In this document: piece by piece, positions 1-13,191 of the stretch
How positions within the stretch are numbered: position 1 is the stretch's first letter
How the letters are laid out: every line of letters begins with the position of its first letter
From: Ectocarpus siliculosus
Lineage: Eukaryota > Sar > Phaeophyceae > Ectocarpales > Ectocarpaceae
Direction: 5' to 3'
Assembly (NCBI GenBank): GCA_000310025.1
Contig: FN649728.1
Coordinates: forward strand, 5,063,622-5,127,621
DNA: 64,000 nt
Program-made: the position numbers and the translations under genes
Notes under the pieces: generated by a model
What the model saw: only the letters and a program-made list of their open reading frames with translations
Database searches by the model: none
What the model was told of the DNA's origin: nothing

Positions 1-1027
1 GACCACCTGCCAGATGGACAGGGTTACCGGTACACAGTTTGGGGTCTCATTCTGCGGTAGCAGCAAGTAGATATTATTGAGGGGCTGGGTGATGGTGCGT
101 TCAAATCTTGGTTTGCATTTTTGCTGTATTTTGTGGAGATAAGCGCGTGGTTTGGTGGAGATTGTGCGTGTTGCGACTTGTAAACTTGCAGTTTTTCTGT
201 TGTGCTTCAATCGGCGGCGGCGAGAAAAGTGTAACGTACAACACCCATCATAACTTTGTTCAGAACGCGAGAAAAACAAATCCAACGACGGATTCGTGAT
301 CCCCGCCCCAAAATTGACAAACCCTGAATTTTTCAGATCGATCTGACGATTTTTCAAAACCGGGGATATTTTGGCATCATCCCCGGTCTGTGCGTTTTCG
401 CAAATTGGCGAGCGAAAAAGAGCATAATCTATTGAAACCCGGCCACTACCATCGAGTTTGTTTTTAAAATTTTGCATATCATCATAAGTATGACATAGGA
501 TCATTGTATTTAATTTTCAAATGTTGGGGAGGGGATGGTCACAATCCGTCCCCCCCCCCCCCAAATAAATTCGGCTTTACCGCGGAACCCGCCTGCTGTG
601 TCAGGCGGCGGCATAATCTTTTTGGGAACAAAACGCGTGTTAGTGCTGTTGTTAGTGTATGTCCCTCTCTCTCAATTGTTGTGTGTGGGTGTGTGGGTTC
701 GTTTGTCTGTGCTGCTGGAAAAAAATTGTGTGTGCACTCGGTGGAATACATGCATGATGACATTATTATTATGCAAGATAAAGAGGAAATGTTTCTCGCT
801 CCATCTATCTCTCCCTCAAGGTACACACACGCAACCAGCACACCTTCCTTCCTCGGCCCCTCCGGGTCTCTTAACTTTTAACCCGCGCGACAAACACCCT
901 GGCTGCTACAGCACAGGAAGCCGCAGCGGCTAGAGTGGCCAGCCCCTGTCGATCGTTCCCACAGGGGCTCCTCTTAAGAGCAGCAGCATCATCAGTGAGC
1001 AGTGAGCAGTGAGCAGCACCAGACACG
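1..1027. other. Upstream region without a recognised gene
   Basis: No open frame here resembles a protein. The stretch holds a poly-C run near 551-562 and three copies of a 7 bp unit (CAGTGAG) at 993-1013, just before the start codon of the BTB/T1 gene. It is probably the promoter and 5' leader of that gene, but I see no recognisable promoter element. Confidence 0.5.
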
Positions 1028-2332
1028 ATGAAGGCCCGCGGCACGAAGAGCGAGCGTGGGAACGCCGTGCCCAAGACGAATGTGGAGGACATCGTGGAGA
1101 CGGACTCCCCCGCGGCCATGAGCTCCTTCCTGGCAACGAGGGGCGAGGCCCGCGGCCTCTCCACGAAGGCCCAGGCCGAGCTCCAGGAGCAGATAGGCCA
1201 GGTCTCCAAGCGCATTCACGACAAGTGGGGTATCCTGGAAAAGAAGTGGAGAGATCTGGAGAGAGACAGAAGAGATGCGGCCAACTCCTACGGCATCACC
1301 GGGGGCGGCGGCCCTATTGTGGAGCTCAACGTGGGCGGCACGGACATGGACGTGCTACGAGCGGACCTGGTGAGGGCCGAGGAGTCCGTGCTGGCACTTG
1401 TTTTCGGCGGTAGATGGGAGGGCCGGCTGCCGCGGGACTCGCGTGGGCGCGTGTTCGTGGACGTCTCGCCGTCGGTCTTCCGAAAAATTGTGCAGTTTTT
1501 GGTCAAGTTGGGACGGGCGACTCCAGGCAAGCCTGTCGAGCTGCCCACCCTGACCCCCGAGGAGCAGCCGAACTTCGACCACCTCGTGCTGGTGCTGGGC
1601 TTGTGGCGGCATGTGTATGAGGGCCGCGCTGCGTTGGCGCCGCCGCCCCCCTCTCGCGTCAAGCCGAAGGACATCCCTGCCCCTGCTGTCGACCCCGCTG
1701 ATGCAAGAAAGTTTGGGAGGCAGGTGGCCACCGCGTTCGCAGTGGAAGAAGTCGTTCTCGAGACGGCCGAGCTCGAGTACCAGGCCGCCAAGGAGAAGTA
1801 CGACAGAGAGGTGGCCTCGGTGGCGGAGTTCGCGGGAGCCCCCGGCGGCTTTGGGAGGGAAGGCGTCGATGACGACATGGTGGAGCTCAACATCGGCGGG
1901 ACAGTCGTGTCTACGAGGCGGTCGACGCTGACCAGGTGCCCAGATTCGGTTTTGGCGAGGATGTTCGACCACAGCACCGAAAAGAAGACCCCCCCTTTCG
2001 TCAGGGACACAAAGGGCAGGTACTTCGTGCAGTACAACGACTACTGCTTCGCGAAGATCATCGAGGTGCTGAGGATGAAGCGCTGGCCGTGGCCCCCGAG
2101 CAAGTCCTCGTTCGCGAACGGCACGACGCTGGACGCGATGAGCAACAGCAGGTTCCGCATCTTCGTGAGAGAGGACGAAAGGGAGGATTTCAGTTCGCTC
2201 ACATCTTACTTCTTCCCCGGGAGTGAGAACTTCATCCACGAAGCAATCGGAAGGGTGAGTCCGAACTTCGCATTGTATGTGTGTGCACACGCACAGCGGG
2301 CACCCGTTGTTCGCTCCGCGCGCGTCGAGTGA
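1028..2332 (+). CDS. Tandem BTB/T1 (KCTD-like) domain protein
   Basis: The first ATG of a 434-codon frame opens a soluble protein with two copies of the potassium-channel tetramerisation (T1/BTB) fold. Copy one begins near residue 97 with VELNVGGT and continues through FGGRWEG, GRVFVDVSPSVFRKIVQFL. Copy two begins near residue 284 with VELNIGGT and continues through KGRYFVQYNDYCFAKIIEVL. The family mediates homo- or hetero-oligomerisation, often as an adaptor; there are no channel membrane segments here. A charged, probably helical segment (residues 50-85) precedes copy one. The frame stays open to 2332, but a good donor (GTGAGT at 2255) follows the motif SYFFPGSENFIHEAIGR, and the residues beyond look non-coding. 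Translation therefore probably ends in a further exon that I could not find. Domain call is firm; the 3' end is not. Confidence 0.85.
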   Translation: MKARGTKSERGNAVPKTNVEDIVETDSPAAMSSFLATRGEARGLSTKAQAELQEQIGQVSKRIHDKWGILEKKWRDLERDRRDAANSYGITGGGGPIVELNVGGTDMDVLRADLVRAEESVLALVFGGRWEGRLPRDSRGRVFVDVSPSVFRKIVQFLVKLGRATPGKPVELPTLTPEEQPNFDHLVLVLGLWRHVYEGRAALAPPPPSRVKPKDIPAPAVDPADARKFGRQVATAFAVEEVVLETAELEYQAAKEKYDREVASVAEFAGAPGGFGREGVDDDMVELNIGGTVVSTRRSTLTRCPDSVLARMFDHSTEKKTPPFVRDTKGRYFVQYNDYCFAKIIEVLRMKRWPWPPSKSSFANGTTLDAMSNSRFRIFVREDEREDFSSLTSYFFPGSENFIHEAIGRVSPNFALYVCAHAQRAPVVRSARVE

Positions 2333-5300
2333 GTGCGCTGTTTAATTTGGAGTGCGGTTGCTTTGTTTGAACACACGAGGCTGGCTACCCGCGTCTCAAT
2401 CTCCGCCTGTGGAAGATGATTGTCATTCGATGTAATTTACAATTTGTCAGAAGACACACATCCTCCCTCCGCTCTCTACCAAACGAATGTGAGAATTGAT
2501 CCGAGCCATGAACGGACGAGTTGAGATATCAAGGCGAGCTCTAAGCGTGCCGAGCGGGAGACTATTAGGCAGGAATGCCTTGGTTGCGGCAGCCAACAAC
2601 GTCCCGTGCGCGTGTGTTTCGCGCTGAGATCGCCAAACAGGGCTCTATGTAACTCTCAAGACCTCCAACCACTGCTCAAAAGAACAACAAATAATCAAGA
2701 AGAAAGGCAGGAGCGAGCAGCAGCGACACACGGCAGCAGACACGGCAGCTTTCCCCATTTCGGGCCAGTACAATATTGATACAGAAAAGTATAAGTTCCA
2801 TGCATTGCGATAATGTGAAGAACGTGCATTTGCACACTGCGGCAGTAAACATGTACGGACATGCCTCTACCCCAAGAGCTTGTATTTTTCGATGGTAGCG
2901 GTATCCCCCACAGCGTGATTTCGATACACCCGATGTTTGCGAAATTGACAACAACCACACCCGCATGCATTCAAGGCTTTTTCTGGGTTTTTTTGCCCGC
3001 TCGTGTGGCTCTGTTTGTGAACGGTCAAGTTCCGATTAAATTCCGGCGGGTTGGCTGCAGCGGATACGTTGTCCGTTTGGTTTCAACCCTAAACGTATGC
3101 ATACATCTTCAATGTCGCGTGCCACGTACGCAGCAGCAGTGTGTATCATTCGCTGACCGGCGAGGCCTTGACATCGTGGGACGGTGGGCGAATTTGTTGA
3201 TTTCGAACGACGCGTTCGCTTCTTGGGGCGCAATTTTAATTTTCCACCACTAATTTTCTGAATTTTCACGTGGGTCGCCACTCTGTCTTGAAGAGTGGTC
3301 TTCAAAACTCGATGACGCTGCAGGCGTAGTTGAAACCGTTTCGTTGAAAGCTACAGCGACATGTAGACTTGTACATGCACACCATTTGATATTGGCATCC
3401 ACTTTGTCGTGGAGAGTCAAGTCAACCTTTGAAAAGGGGGGTGTGGTATCTTGCGCAACCCGCGGGATGCAGGACGCGTTACTCTCCGCCGGTATCATCC
3501 GTGTGTTCATGTTTATTTTGCGCATGTTTTGGGAATGCTCAATATACTCGAATCCGTTCACGATCCTATGCTTACGATCTTATGAACCTGTCGAAGAAGT
3601 TATGGACCGATCAATCCCCATGACTCTTTTTTGCACAACAGCAGTATGGACAAAGTTAGGTCCTTGTTTGATCACCCTTGCTCTGAGCACAAACGTGCTC
3701 ACAGAGAGGCGTACACTGCTGTTGCTGTTGTGCACAGCGCAAAAAAATTGAAAGTCTTCAGAAACGGTGTCAAACGTGCATGGTTCGCTTGAAAAACTCT
3801 CAAGACTGCTGTCCCCGGTAACGGTAAATGGTTTTGAAGAAGGTGGTACAACGAAAGGTACCAATGACGGTTGCGTTCTAAGGGTGATCGTAAGAAATAC
3901 TCTGTTCAACATGTCGCAGGTACAATTAGTTGTGTCTGGCGGTGAAAATAGCGGGAATATCAGATTCGGGATCGTCAGTCAAATTTCAGAATTGGCGCGC
4001 TGCATGTATTAGGAAACATAAATACACAGAAAGACTACCCATTCGAGATATGACCACAGTCGAACGGGATGTGGTGAAGTCTTGACGTGAATGGAGGGAA
4101 ACCATGTATGTAGAAGTTCACCACGTACCGCGGACAGGTATTTCAACCGGCAATAAACACGGGAAAGGGGAGATTATGTTACCGGTTCGCGGTCAAACTA
4201 GAGGCGGTAAAACGCAGGATTTCCAGTCAACACGTCAAGTCACGGCCTTGTAGTTACCGAGGACAGCCGTGGAAATAAATACGTATGCCGGTCATTTCGA
4301 TCTACCATTACCAAGAAGTGCTCGTTGCGCGTCGCGGAATACGAAAGCAAACAGAGTGAAAATGCCGCAGCCCAACACATGGCAACTGGAAATATTTCGA
4401 ACAGGTATCACGGCGGCGGGAAAATGTGGAATTTCGCCGCCTTGCCGGAGGATGTTGTACTATAACTCGGCCTCTTTATTTTGTGTGTTTCGCGCGTGCA
4501 TATGGGTTTCGGTGGAAACGTGCGGATCCTGTTCGGTCGTACACACGAAGCACTCAAAGGAGCGTCTGCTCTGTTCATTATCTGCATTTTCGGAGTTCAT
4601 CGCACAGTGTGTGTGAAAGTATTTATTTTGGATCCGATACAGTCGAAAATCGGTGAAGGACACGCATGTTTTTTTCTACAAAATGTGTCCGTGAGCCAGG
4701 GAAGCGTCCTTCAGGTTGATACCCCTCCTTGTGGTGTTATATTTTGCGAGCCACGATGACTGCAAAAAAGAGTTTTCCTTAGCCAAGGGAGTTTCCTTAA
4801 TTTTGGTGTCCTCCAGCGAGGCACGACTGCTGACTTTTTTGGGTTTGCTCACTGGAGTGGAAAGAACCAAGACAAACTGACGTATCTAGCACCTATACAA
4901 ACGAGATCGCATAGGGGTTGTTGTTTTCGCCCGCAGTAGCGAAACATTGGCTCAGGTTTGCTTCTTGGAGCCTCATGTGGCCGCTGCTATTGACTGTAGT
5001 TTAGGGCTTGCTCTGGATCGTTGTTCGCAGCCTTTCGCAAGCCGTAGGGCCTACATCAAAGTGTATACGGACAGGTCCTTCTGGACGAATGATGGTTCAT
5101 CTGTTTCGCTGTGGAGTGTCGGCCGAGTTCAGATGCGAGCTTGGCGGAAAAACCACCTTCCTACAACTGAAATGAACAGGCTTGAATTCACACCTGACGG
5201 CGCGCGCGTCAAATACGTGTAGTTAGAAACAAGACAACATGAACGTTTGAGGCGAAGGCGTGATATGTTGGGTTTGTCGTGCATTGAGGAAGGAGCACGT

Positions 5301-5972
5301 GCGAATGTTCCGCCACCGGAAGCAATCTTCATGCGTTTACGACCTACGAAACATTGAAGTAGACAACAAGTGGCCGTTTCGGATAGTAGCTTTGCAACGT
5401 TTTGTCAACTCATAAGTATCTAACCCCACTGGAGGTGCGGGCCGAAGCAACGGAAGTGTGCGCATCAGGGGTTTGCGAAGGATTTGCGCAACGTCACATG
5501 GCGTTTCGGCAATACAGGACAAACAAAACGGCTGAGAGATACTACCGAGAACAACGTTTGGTACACATTGACAACGACAGCACCAAGTTTGGGAATGCTT
5601 GTGTTACTGTGGTCCGTCATTCCAACGCCGAACTTGTGCACGACAGTATTACAGTAGTAGTGGTCGACGAGAAGAAAGATGCACACGTAGGACAGATCAT
5701 GAGCTTGCTCATCTATGTGCTACAGGTCACCATGGAGCAAACATACACCGGTCACCTGTTGCATGTCCTTGAGATCACCATGGAGCAAACATGCCCCGAT
5801 CATCTATATGTCCTAGGGAGATACCCTGGACAGAGCTAGCTCGATGTGTAGAGATCTGATCTGTCCTATATGTGGAAAGAAGCAAGCGCACCAAGTACCG
5901 TCGCGACCCTCTGTTTTTTCAATTGCTTTTTCGTTAACAAACACCCGCTGTCTGCAACTACCTCATTTTCAG
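2333..5972. other. 3.6 kb without a recognised gene
   Basis: Many short frames on both strands, none with family resemblance or paired splice sites. It could be an intron and 3' region of the BTB/T1 gene plus the promoter of the tRNA-binding gene. A roughly 45 bp imperfect direct repeat lies at about 5725-5815; both copies share CCATGGAGCAAACAT. Confidence 0.5.
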
Positions 5973-5996
5973 GCTGGCAATGCCGGCGCGAGCAGC

Positions 5997-8542
5997 ATGG
6001 GAAGAGCCTCGCAGCCGAGGTCGAAGGGCATCATGCCCCCGGATCCGTCGCTAGACCCGGATCCTGTGTCTTCCGCCGATGACCCGGAGCGGAGTGAGCA
6101 TCGCGACCTGCGCGATCGTGACCGCGACCACCGTGATCGGGACCATCGCGACCGGGACCACCGCGATCACCGGGACCGGGACAGGGACCGGGACCGGGAC
6201 CACCGCGACCACCGGGACAGGGACCGCGACAGGGACCGGGACCGCGACAGGGACCGCGACAGGGACCGGGACCGCGACAGGGACCGCGACAGGGACCGCG
6301 ACCACCGATCCTCGGCATCGCATGGTGGGCACCACGGCCTAACAAAGCGCCGCACGAGCTCTCGGGTCGACACTAAGAAGCTTCCGTCCGAGATTTCTGT
6401 GCTTGAGATCCGTGTCGGTCTTGTCCGCAAGGTGGGGGGGGGGGGGATGTACTCATAATCGTGCATGCCGTAGTCGTTAGACCATTGACCTCGCATCCCT
6501 ACAAAGCCGGGACGGAGCACGGTGAGTAGGGGTAAAGTTCGGTGTTGCTTTAGCACGTTTTACGGACATGAATCAACAGGTCCGACATCGTTTGGGTTGC
6601 GGATGGTGGGTCAGCCAGAGCGAAAAACGTTTGTGTGCGTATGTATCATAGAGCCGGTGTACCTGTTCAATGCCGCAACAGTCTTGAATGGCGCGCACAC
6701 ACGCCCGTACAAATCCGAGCGGGTACGAACATCTTGCGCACGTCGTTCTAAGATTGATGCGGGCTTCGAGAGCTAAACTGGCTCTACTCGCGTCGAATGT
6801 AGTCCTTGCCGGTATATTCTACGTCCCATGGTGCAGCACGTGAGCATGCACCCCACATTCACACACGTATCCCCCATACCCCTATCCCCCCCCCCTTTTT
6901 TTTTTGCTCAGGTGACGCCTCTTCCGCGGAACAGCGCTCACGCGATGATCGCCGTGCAGGTGCACCCTAATGACAAGGATCTCACCGAACAGAGGACGGT
7001 GCTCTGGCACTTCGACACGGCGCCTCCCAGCGTAGGAACCTCCGTGATCCTGCTGTGCAACCTCCCGAGCATCAAGCACCAGGTGCGTGCTGCTGCTTCA
7101 TTCAACGGCAGGAGATGTGATGTGTAGACTGTCGTGGAAGGTAGCCGCAACAACGAGAGTGGCATGATATCGCTGCTCTGTGGTGAGTCTTTCATTCAGG
7201 AAATTGTTTTCGAGTTAGGCAAAGGCGAGACGCACTTTCAAGAAACGCTGCGAACTAGACTTGTGTTGGAAGTTCTGTTCTGTTTAGGCGCGTGGGCATC
7301 TCTCTGTTGTCAGTCATGTCAACGCTGGTGACGTTCGTGTGCAGGTAGTGATTCCTCAATGTAAAGCAGCTTTTACGTTCATTCGGGTTTTAGTGTGTCG
7401 ACCCCCTTTTCCGCCCGTTGTGATACGGCCGCCGCGAAACATGGATAGGACACTAACGGAACGTGTTGATTGTTCGGCAGACAGGCAATGCACTTGGTTG
7501 CCTTTCATCGTTTTGTTCTTCCATCTGCCGTGTCGCATTCTGTCTACGGCGACCTCGATGCGCACGAGACATCGGATAGAATCGAAGACATTCCATCGCG
7601 TATGCGTACATTTTGCACGAGACAAGACATGCCTTCCTCCCAGCGCTCCTCCTCCCTCCCTCTCAAAACTGCGCCATTTCAGGGCATCATGTTCACGGCG
7701 GTGGTACTATGCATGGACGACGACCTCCTCATCCCCCCGCCGGATGCCCCCATCGGCGAGCTCGTGACGGTCAAGGGTCACCCCCCCACCCCGTCTAAGA
7801 ACGAGAGGGCTGTCAGCATGGTCTGGGAGAAGGTTCTCAACGAGGAGCTCTTCCAAGTGGGGGATGACGAGGTACGGAACTCTTTATTGGCGAGTGGCGA
7901 TAAAAGTGTTTTGCCTGTGTTTTTTTTAACGTGTTGGGCATGTGTTTGGACAAGTATTTGATACGGGCTGTCGTGTGTATCCAACGAGGTTCTTCTCTGC
8001 TGACGTTGCGGTACGACCTTCGCTGGAACCAGCCCATGTCCTGTTTTCCACGTTGAAGTTGGTCCTTGAGATTGGATGATGCGCACGCTACCCGCGAGAA
8101 AATCCTTCTCGTTTCGTTGCGCATCATTCAAGTCTTTCGCCCTGGTCCTTTTCCCAGATCCCTCCATTCATCCTTGCCCGTTGATTGACCCACACGCACA
8201 GCGCTTCAGAACCTGTTCCAGGCTCTCCTTGCCTTGGCATCTATGTACTTCTATCGGTCAGCAACCCTCGGTGGCTACTCGTCGGGGAACTCCCACCCCT
8301 CCGCTCGCTCGATACCAACGTCTCTTCTCCATGCAGGAACCGGTCCTCCCGTTCTCAGAAAATATCCTCCAATCTCCCTTGACACTCAATGACCCTTCGC
8401 CCCTGCTGCCCGCTCTCCCTGTCTCTCTCTTGTCCCTCCCTCTTTGTTCTGTCTGCTGTTCGGTACGCAGGTTGTCCGGTACGAGCACAAGAAGACCCCT
8501 GGGCCCTTGATGACTTCAAGGGGCCCGATCATGTGCACGTAA
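5997..8542 (+). CDS. tRNA-binding protein, EMAPII/Arc1p-like, with Arg-Asp repeat
   Basis: Four exons in phase 0: 5997-6431, 6912-7082, 7683-7871, 8471-8542 (288 residues, stop TAA). Exon 1 gives a hydrophilic head and an Arg-Asp/His repeat (residues about 36-103). Residues about 130-287 match the C-terminal tRNA-binding domain of Arc1p, EMAPII (AIMP1) and some synthetases: LEIRVGLVRKV, then VILLCNLPSIKHQG, then MVWEKVLNEELFQVGDDE, ending with a short strand VVRYEHKK. In that family the OB fold plus its C-terminal extension binds the outer corner of tRNA and tethers it to aminoacyl-tRNA synthetases in the cytosol. The exon 1 start is the first ATG after an in-frame acceptor at 5971-5972, so an upstream exon is possible. 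The RD repeat is unusual for this family; it recalls RD/RE tails of RNA-binding proteins. Domain call strong; partner enzyme unknown. Confidence 0.88.
6103..6305 (+). repeat. Coding hexanucleotide array (Arg-Asp/His-Arg-Asp repeat)
   Basis: About 200 bp of imperfect 6 bp units of the type CGNGAC with occasional CAC codons, in frame within exon 1 of the tRNA-binding protein gene. It encodes an alternating Arg-Asp tract broken by His. Such arrays change length by replication slippage without shifting frame as long as whole units are gained or lost. Confidence 0.9.
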
Positions 8543-11500
8543 GCACATGATTGAACGCAAGGCGGAGGAGCGAGGGAGAGATGGGGTACTTCATTCTGAC
8601 GGAGTGGTCCCTTCCTGCCGTTGCGGATGCCTGCCGCCGTGGGAGAGAAGGCGATCTGGGTGCTCTTCCGTTCGCTCACGAAGAGAAGAAAGGGAAAAAA
8701 AAAATACGGAGTTGCATGCCCTCGTGGTCCCGAGGGGAGCGCCTGCTCTCAAGCTTTTGAAAAGAGGAGAGAAAATCGAGACCAAAGCCTTGTTGGTGGT
8801 TTGAAGCCCCCAGGAACCGATGCGGCGATTGCGGAGTGGAAATCCTAAGGTGGCGTGCGGGTTGACTCTCTTTGACGCGGTGGAATCGACAGCGTGGCTT
8901 TCGGAGCGTCTGGTCTTCCGTGTACATGTTGATTATTTGTGGGTGGGATTCTTTGAATTTTCACCCTGCTTTTCTACGCGCGGCTTTAACTGATGAACTG
9001 ATTGTTAGAATGGTTCCTCGTCTTTTTTTTTTCGCTGCGGCTTCTGTTGTATGGGGCGCCTCTGGTCAGCTGCGTACGTGTACGTTCCGCTTCTGTTTCT
9101 GTATGGGTGGGAGCACTTGCATTGGTGTGACATTTTGCGCGCGCGTTGTGTGAGGGTTTCTCATTCGCCTGTCAGTGTCTAGAGGCGTGGCATGCTTGAA
9201 GCAAATGTTCGGTTCCACAAGGTGGGCACATCTGACGGTTGGTATTTGTTGTTAGGAAGAGGCGAAAGGTCCGTTGTGTAGGTAGGACGTGCCGCTGGTA
9301 TTTTGGTTTTGTGCCCCGGAGACGAGAGTTCTCTCGCACCCCCCCTCCCCCATGAACCTATCCACCTAACTAGTATGCAACAGCCGTGCTCGGCGGCCGG
9401 GCGTGTGTTTACGGTTGATTCTTCCACTCTTGGATTTGTTGTCGTTATTTCGATGTCTTGTTCTGTTAAATATCAATATCAGCACATTGCTCAACGCGCC
9501 TTCATTGACGCTCTCGTTTGGTCCCCGGGGCTTTCTCTTGCACTCCGGTCGGGAAGGGTGCCCAAGGGGGCGTATTGAACACGCCTCCAGGCATCTGGTC
9601 GGACGCTGTAGGTGACGCACGGTGGAGTCGGTTCGGTTCGGTTTCGGCGGGGTGACTTGGAATGTACGAACGTACCCTGGCTCTCTGTGGGGCTCGCTGC
9701 AACAGCTGGAGCTAGGCTCGGCGGGGAAATCGATTGCGCCGCGACCTCGAGGAACGATTGCAGATAGGGTGGTGAATCGTTGCTGTGGCTGCGCCGGCGG
9801 CAGGAATGGGGCATGTTCATTTGTCTTTCCCTTGAGACGTGTATATGAATGTGCATGTCTTTCGTTTTTATGTTGTAGTGGTGATGTGTGGTGTGCGCGC
9901 GCGATATTTTTAGGTCAGCCAAGAGAAAGCTAACGAGTTTTCGAGAGAGGGGGGGAAGAGGAGAACTTGAAATAATGGCGCGTTGGGAGAGGCAAGACTG
10001 GATTGCGCATCTCTCGCTGTCGTTTCTTTTTGGCGTCGTAACCTTTTTTTCTCTGCTCTGCGTGACGGCGGTATCGCCATGATAACAAGAAAACCTAGAC
10101 CAACAAGTTTTGTTGTTTTTGCGCGCTGTTGAAATAGGGAGTGGGGCGGGCGGAAGGGCAGAGTGGTTTGGGGGGGTATCCTTTTGACGCTGTCCCAGCT
10201 TTTTTGTTGAGCAGTTCAAAATTTCGCAGGGGACTTGAACGAAAGGATGGAGGTTTTCGACGAACCATTTTTATATGCTTTGGTTGATTGCTACGGCGGG
10301 ACTGCCGGATGAGAGTGGAAGAAGCACAATTGTCCCGGGGGGTGTGCCGCTCGTTCTCTCTCTCTCCCTCTTCTCTTGTTCTCTCTCTCATTTATCCTGT
10401 TGCCGGCGTGTTGTATCTGTGTGCACCGTGCTTCCACGGACTTCTTGGTCGAGCGATGTGTTTGGCACATAAGGTAAAGTATATATCAACGACGGTTTGA
10501 GTAGCTTGGAATCACCTGCGTTTTTTGACAGGAGTAACTATCTACACCTTCCGGCACCGCAGATTTCTTGCGCGTTGTGCCGCTGAGCAATGGCGAGAGC
10601 GTAGAAGGGAAGGGTTGTAAGGAGCCTCCCGCCTGGAGCAGAGGGGCAGGGCGTGGACCGGAGGAGGGGGGGGGGAGGGGCACGTGCGTGTGTCTCGCGG
10701 AGCGATTTTGCCGGCGCTTGAGGGTGTTTTCCACCAGTGCATCAGGATGATATCGATTGATGAGTGCATCAGAAATCGCGGGTAGGTAGGGTTTCGCGTG
10801 ACGATGCAGGCGGCGTTCTCAGGGCAACGACGACGACGACGACGACCTTTAAGCAGTAAATTGACGTTTGTTTAGCCTTGCGCTGAAAGTAAAATGGTTT
10901 TATGAATGGGTGTGGGTGAGATAGCCAGGCAGACGGGGTTCGACGATCTGACTTTTGCAGACTTGGTCCGATTGTTTCATGCACATGACTGCTGTTCTAC
11001 TGGCCCCCGTTGAATTTGATACGTACCTCCATGCACGGCGCACACAAGAAGCTTGCCATTCTTGGCGTGGCGTTGTACCTGCACCCTTCTTTCTTTCTTT
11101 TCGGTTTTTCGGTCTTTCTATTTTTTTTTGCACGTCGTTGTCTCTGGTGCTTATCGGGTCTCCTCTGTTTCTCAATGCTGTTGGGGCGGAGTTATTCTTC
11201 GGTTTTAAATATGTTGCCCATATATTTTCATGCCGGACTTAGATTTTTCTTTTGGTCTTTTCGATGATTATTTGGTTTGGCTACCAAAAATGGTGCTTAC
11301 AATTTGTAGGGGGCTGTTTTCAGCTCAGCTCTCGCCCGTTCGCTTGCTCCCTTGCGTCTCCGAGGCCGTGAGTCCTACATTTTTTTCTGGTGCGCTGGTG
11401 TGCCGTTGTTCAGCACTCAATTGTTGGTTGTAGCTGGAGTTTTGTGCAACGGACAAGATCGAGCCTCAGCGCCATGGATCTATCTTAACTAAGCAACAAG

Positions 11501-13191
11501 CGTTGCACGTGTTTTGGCCTTGGGGGGGGCGGGTCGTCAGCGACCCCTTTGACCTTTGATTGGCACAGAATGAATCACGCGTCAATTATGCCTATCGCCA
11601 CTACGAATAGTCTGTCTGGCTGTTGGTCAAGTCGCCGCCTTACGGGCATTGATGTTCTTCTGTTGCCCTCGCCGCCAATCTCTTAAGACCTCACTCGAGA
11701 CTCTTGATTGATGATGATGGAACAGCTTGCAAGAGCAGCCCGGCTAACCCCCATTGTCAATCGCATGCATGACTGTCTCGGGTTCATGCGGTGTGATTTG
11801 GCTATCGGAGAGGGGGAAGGACAGGTGTGAAGATACGGCCAACCGGCAGCCGTGGGAGGGGGGGGCGTCTCCCTTACTGTACTGATAAATGCGGAGCAGG
11901 GGGGGGGCTGGAGTTCTTGCTTGGCTCTGCTCATGTTTTTACATGTCACGTGGTGGTTTGGTGGGCGTACCCGTCTGGTCGTTCTCTCGTATGCACGGCT
12001 AGCTGGCTTGAATTGAGAGCCCTACTCATTGGAAGTCTGGCTTTTAGATTCTCTGTGCTCTTGTGCTTTGGACGCGGCGGTGTTACAGCAGTGATGAACG
12101 GGCCTTGTCTTGTCTGTCTTGTGTATTGGCGTTGACCTTCCCTTTGGCTTCTTCATGGTGTTTGTGGTTGCAAGGCGATAGATTAGTCATGGCAACAAAT
12201 CGGAAGGTGATGTTGCTGAATACCAGAATACATGATACCCGTGTCGCGATTTCTCTTATGTCTGCTGTTCCGCACGGACGACGGCCACGGGGCATCCGCT
12301 TAGCAGCCGCACCCCTTCGCATGTACTGCTGTGTATCATAAAAAGAGTGTTTCAATTGCACGAAGTCAGCGTATGCATACTACCGACGAGCCATCCGGCA
12401 CGAGCCGCAGAAGACTCCAGGCTCGTCGCGAGTTTTGTTTTATTTTGCAACAAGCCGCAGCTTAGCCCCCGGGCCAGCCTCTGAAGGCAGCTTGTTTTTT
12501 TCGAAGTTTTGCACGTCAAACGGAGGGCGACCCTCAGGATAGGAAGGATGACAACAGGCGGCACACCTACCGCTCGGGGTAGTGAGCTAAGCTTTATTTT
12601 ATTTCACACGATGTACTTACATACGACTCAGGGAAGTGTCCATTTGCGACTAAGCAAGAGTGTCGGCGTCGTGGTCGGTGCGCTTCGTCAACAAAAATTA
12701 GCCCGTGGTCACCCGTTGAGACTCCCAAGGCTTTGATTTGAGCCTTGCTCAAACACGTGTGTTCCTTACGAGCGGGCCGGCCGGCACTCGCTACTGCCAG
12801 AACTTGACGGTTCTCGATTGCATCGAGTTGCATCCATCCGAGGTAGTATACCGTCGGATGTCGACACGGCGAAACCTAAGCCGCCCCATGTGATTCTCTC
12901 GCAAGCAAGTTGTCGAAGATTTCGCGCTAACCGTGAGCAGCATACCTCATCGAGGCAATCGGACAGAACGATACACTTTAGTAACTCATCGGTAGAGACA
13001 GCTTCCGTCCATCGGCCGCGTGTGTCGGAGATTGCCGATAATTCCCAGCTAACTACCCCTTGACGAAAACACCGCACATCTGCTGCATATCATACGATAA
13101 GCTTTGTCCTTACTGATGCTGCTCACTCCTCCGACGCCTATCAAGCACCGACGGTTCAACATCACACGCACGTCACAGAAATGGTCATGTT
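8543..13191. other. 4.6 kb between convergent genes, no recognised gene
   Basis: It lies between the stops of two convergent genes, so long 3' untranslated regions are expected at both ends. Open frames such as 9491-10219 (-) and 12766-13077 (-) have no family resemblance and no convincing splice partners. The stretch is rich in T and G homopolymers. I see no repeat element with clear ends. Confidence 0.5.

Noticed and set aside
1288-2290. Long minus-strand frames over the BTB/T1 gene
   Set aside because: Shadow frames of a GC-rich coding exon; no domain resemblance, while the plus strand has two clear T1 domains.
5725-5815. Two-copy direct repeat inside a 145-codon frame (5402-5839)
   Set aside because: The frame has no family resemblance; the repeat is short and imperfect, so I note it only as a minor repeat.
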